The notes beneath the pieces were generated by a model that was given only the letters and a program-made list of their open reading frames with translations, was not told the origin of the DNA and did no database searches. Of a stretch of 6,629 nucleotides of DNA, positions 5,300 through 6,629 are shown one piece after another. Positions within the stretch are counted from its first letter, which is position 1; the number at the start of each line of letters is the position of its first letter. Origin of the DNA: an uncultured Erythrobacter sp. (GTDB lineage: Bacteria > Pseudomonadota > Alphaproteobacteria > Sphingomonadales > Sphingomonadaceae). Where the stretch lies: positions 1 to 6,629 of the forward strand of contig CAMYIQ010000324.1 in assembly GCA_947258465.1 (NCBI GenBank), given 5' to 3'. Both the position numbers and the translations under genes were made by a program.

Positions 5300-6414
5300 T
5301 GAAGCGCGCGACCATGATGATCGCCCTCCCCCTGCTCGCGGTTCCGGCAACCGCGATGGCGCAGCAGCATGATCACGATCCGCAGGCTGCCGAACCGCAG
5401 AGCCAGGCCGGGCAAGCTGCTCAAGACGACGTGGCTGCGAGCGAGGCGCACGATCACCATGCGCCGGATCAACCGCAGATGGATCACTCCCGGATGCAGC
5501 ATCCTCGGGAGGAGGTCCAAGATCCGGAGGTAGTGGATCATTCGGCCATGGATCATGGGGCGGCCCAGCATGGCGCGATGCCCATGACCGGCAAGGAGGA
5601 TGAGGGCGGCATGTCGCAAATGGATCATTCCGCGATGGGCCATGGAGCATCCGCCGACCATATGGCGATCCCGGAAGGCCCTCCCCCGCCTGAAGCGCTA
5701 CAGGGCCCCGCCTTTGCCGCCGATGCCTTTGTCGGCGCAGAGGAAATGGCTGCGTCTCGGGCGGCCGTCACCAAGGAAGTGAGCGGAACGCCGGTATTCT
5801 GGTTTCAGGGCGACCGGCTCGAATACCGCCTGCGCGAGGGCGACGACGGCTATTTGTGGGACGTCCAGGGTTATTATGGCGGTGACTACAACAAGTTCTG
5901 GTTCAAATCCGAAGGCGAAGGCAGCTTCGGCGAGACCATTGAAAGCGCCGAAGTGCAGGCGCTTTGGAGCCGTGCCATTGCGCCTTTCTTCGATTTTCAG
6001 GCGGGCGTGCGGCAGGATTTTACCGGGCCTGAACGCACCCATGCGGTTGTGGGCATCCAAGGGCTCGTTCCCTATGAGTTCGAGGTCGATGCAGCAGCAT
6101 TTCTGTCGAACAAGGGCGATCTTACCGCACGAATTGAAGGTGAAATCGATCAGTTCATCACACAGCGTCTGATCGTGCAGCCGCGCGGCGAAATCGCGCT
6201 GTCAGCACAGGACATTCCTGAACTCGGGATCGGCGCAGGGATCGATACGATTGAGGCCGGCATTCGCCTGCGTTACGAATTCGCGCGCGAATTCGCGCCC
6301 TATATCGGCATCGACCAGGAATGGAAGATCGGCAACAGCCGCGATTTCGCAAGGGCCGCCGGCGAGGACCCCAGCGTAACGAACTACGTCGTCGGCGTGC
6401 GGTTCTGGTTTTAG
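5299..6414 (+). CDS. copB: CopB outer-membrane copper resistance protein
   Basis: The 371-residue protein has a signal peptide (1-21, cleavage after AMA), a His/Met/acid-rich linker to about residue 125, and a C-terminal CopB beta-barrel domain (about 160-371) of alternating aromatic strands. It ends in VGVRFWF, the terminal-Phe signature of outer-membrane proteins. CopB/PcoB works with CopA, probably holding or moving copper at the outer membrane. Three near copies of a MDHSxMxH element lie at residues 61, 79 (with Val replacing the first Met) and 108. The start overlaps the copA stop, and GGAGGAG at 5285-5291 within copA provides a strong ribosome site. A fixed CopA:CopB expression ratio through coupling is likely. 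The linker is the part most variable in this family; the barrel supports the assignment firmly. Confidence 0.94.
   Translation: MKRATMMIALPLLAVPATAMAQQHDHDPQAAEPQSQAGQAAQDDVAASEAHDHHAPDQPQMDHSRMQHPREEVQDPEVVDHSAMDHGAAQHGAMPMTGKEDEGGMSQMDHSAMGHGASADHMAIPEGPPPPEALQGPAFAADAFVGAEEMAASRAAVTKEVSGTPVFWFQGDRLEYRLREGDDGYLWDVQGYYGGDYNKFWFKSEGEGSFGETIESAEVQALWSRAIAPFFDFQAGVRQDFTGPERTHAVVGIQGLVPYEFEVDAAAFLSNKGDLTARIEGEIDQFITQRLIVQPRGEIALSAQDIPELGIGAGIDTIEAGIRLRYEFAREFAPYIGIDQEWKIGNSRDFARAAGEDPSVTNYVVGVRFWF
5479..5646 (+). repeat. MDHSxMxH coding repeats in the copB linker
   Basis: Three imperfect copies of a short unit encoding (M/V)DHS(R/A)M(Q/D/G)H begin at 5479, 5533 and 5620. The shared codons are mostly GAT CAT/CAC TC(C/G). 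They give regularly mixed Met and His ligands suited to both Cu(I) and Cu(II). The spacing is irregular (18 and 29 residues), so this looks like a duplicated, diverged metal-binding element and not a recent tandem repeat. Confidence 0.65.
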
Positions 6415-6435
6415 GTCAAGGGAGAAGAAACTGAC

Positions 6436-6629
6436 ATGATGAACACTCTATTGCGAGTGCGGGTAGTTGCACTAGCCATTGCTGCGGCGCCAGTGCCGGC
6501 TGGGGCGCAGGACATGGACCATTCCGGACATGGGACACATCATTCCGACAAGACAGGTTCGGCCAGCGAAGATGTGTCGGGCGCTGAAGATATTCTTGAG
6601 GCTTATCGCGCCGCATTGGTGTCGCGCGA
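6436..6629 (+). CDS. Secreted His-rich protein, C-terminus cut by window end
   Basis: The 64 visible residues start with a signal peptide (MMNTLLRVRVVALAIAAAPVPAGA, cleavage before QD). A short His-rich stretch, DMDHSGHGTHH, echoes the CopB linker and suggests copper binding in the periplasm. After an acidic spacer comes EDILEAYRAALVSR, which looks like the first helix of an NTF2/SnoaL-like domain. That family guess rests on one helix and is weak. The gene follows copB after 21 bases with a purine-rich AGGGAGAAGAAA region upstream, and it is presumably the third gene of the copAB operon. The ATG at 6439 is an alternative start. The frame is open to the window edge. Confidence 0.72.
   Translation, partial: MMNTLLRVRVVALAIAAAPVPAGAQDMDHSGHGTHHSDKTGSASEDVSGAEDILEAYRAALVSR

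Noticed and set aside
6595..6612. TTGAGGCTTATCG near the window end as another ECF promoter
   Set aside because: It lacks the third G of the core TTGAGGG, has no CGTA at the set distance within the window, and lies inside a coding frame.

Overview
The window is a copper-handling locus from a GC-rich Gram-negative bacterium. A Tat-exported CopA-type multicopper oxidase and an outer-membrane CopB point to an alphaproteobacterium, and the gene style resembles sphingomonads or Erythrobacter relatives. That taxonomic guess rests on protein style only. There are nine protein genes, two of them cut by the window edges. I see no RNA gene, insertion sequence, CRISPR array or attachment site. The window is densely coding, and no gene-free stretch exceeds about 100 bases.

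Left arm (minus strand, 2012 down to 1): four tightly packed genes read leftward. They encode a DUF2231-type four-helix membrane protein with a His/Met-rich periplasmic segment, a class I SAM-dependent methyltransferase, a DUF411 (CopG-like) Cys/His metal-binding periplasmic protein, and a small secreted Met/Lys-rich protein cut by the window start. The first three are joined by an abutting stop/start and an ATGA overlap, so they form one operon.

Centre (2013-3413): a short divergent control region is followed on the plus strand by a three-gene regulatory cassette. It encodes a single-pass small membrane protein (CnrY-like anti-sigma), a membrane-anchored periplasmic helical metal sensor (CnrX-like) and an ECF sigma factor (CnrH-like). 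Gene order and sizes match cnrYXH of Cupriavidus. The sensor carries the five metal ligands I recall for CnrX in exact register.

Right arm (3470-6629, plus strand): copA and copB overlap by one base. They are followed by a secreted His-rich protein cut by the window end.

The most notable signal is a shared promoter-like motif, TTGAGGG(G/C)-N15-CGTA, with identical spacing at three places. These are upstream of the minus-strand accessory operon, upstream of the regulatory cassette, and upstream of copA, where it overlaps the sigma-factor stop codon. The two central copies lie back to back and form an inverted repeat. The simplest model is that periplasmic copper loads the CnrX-like sensor, the CnrY-like protein releases the sigma factor, and the sigma factor switches on its own cassette, copAB and the divergent DUF2231-methyltransferase-DUF411 operon together. 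This regulon is inferred from sequence and has not been shown experimentally.
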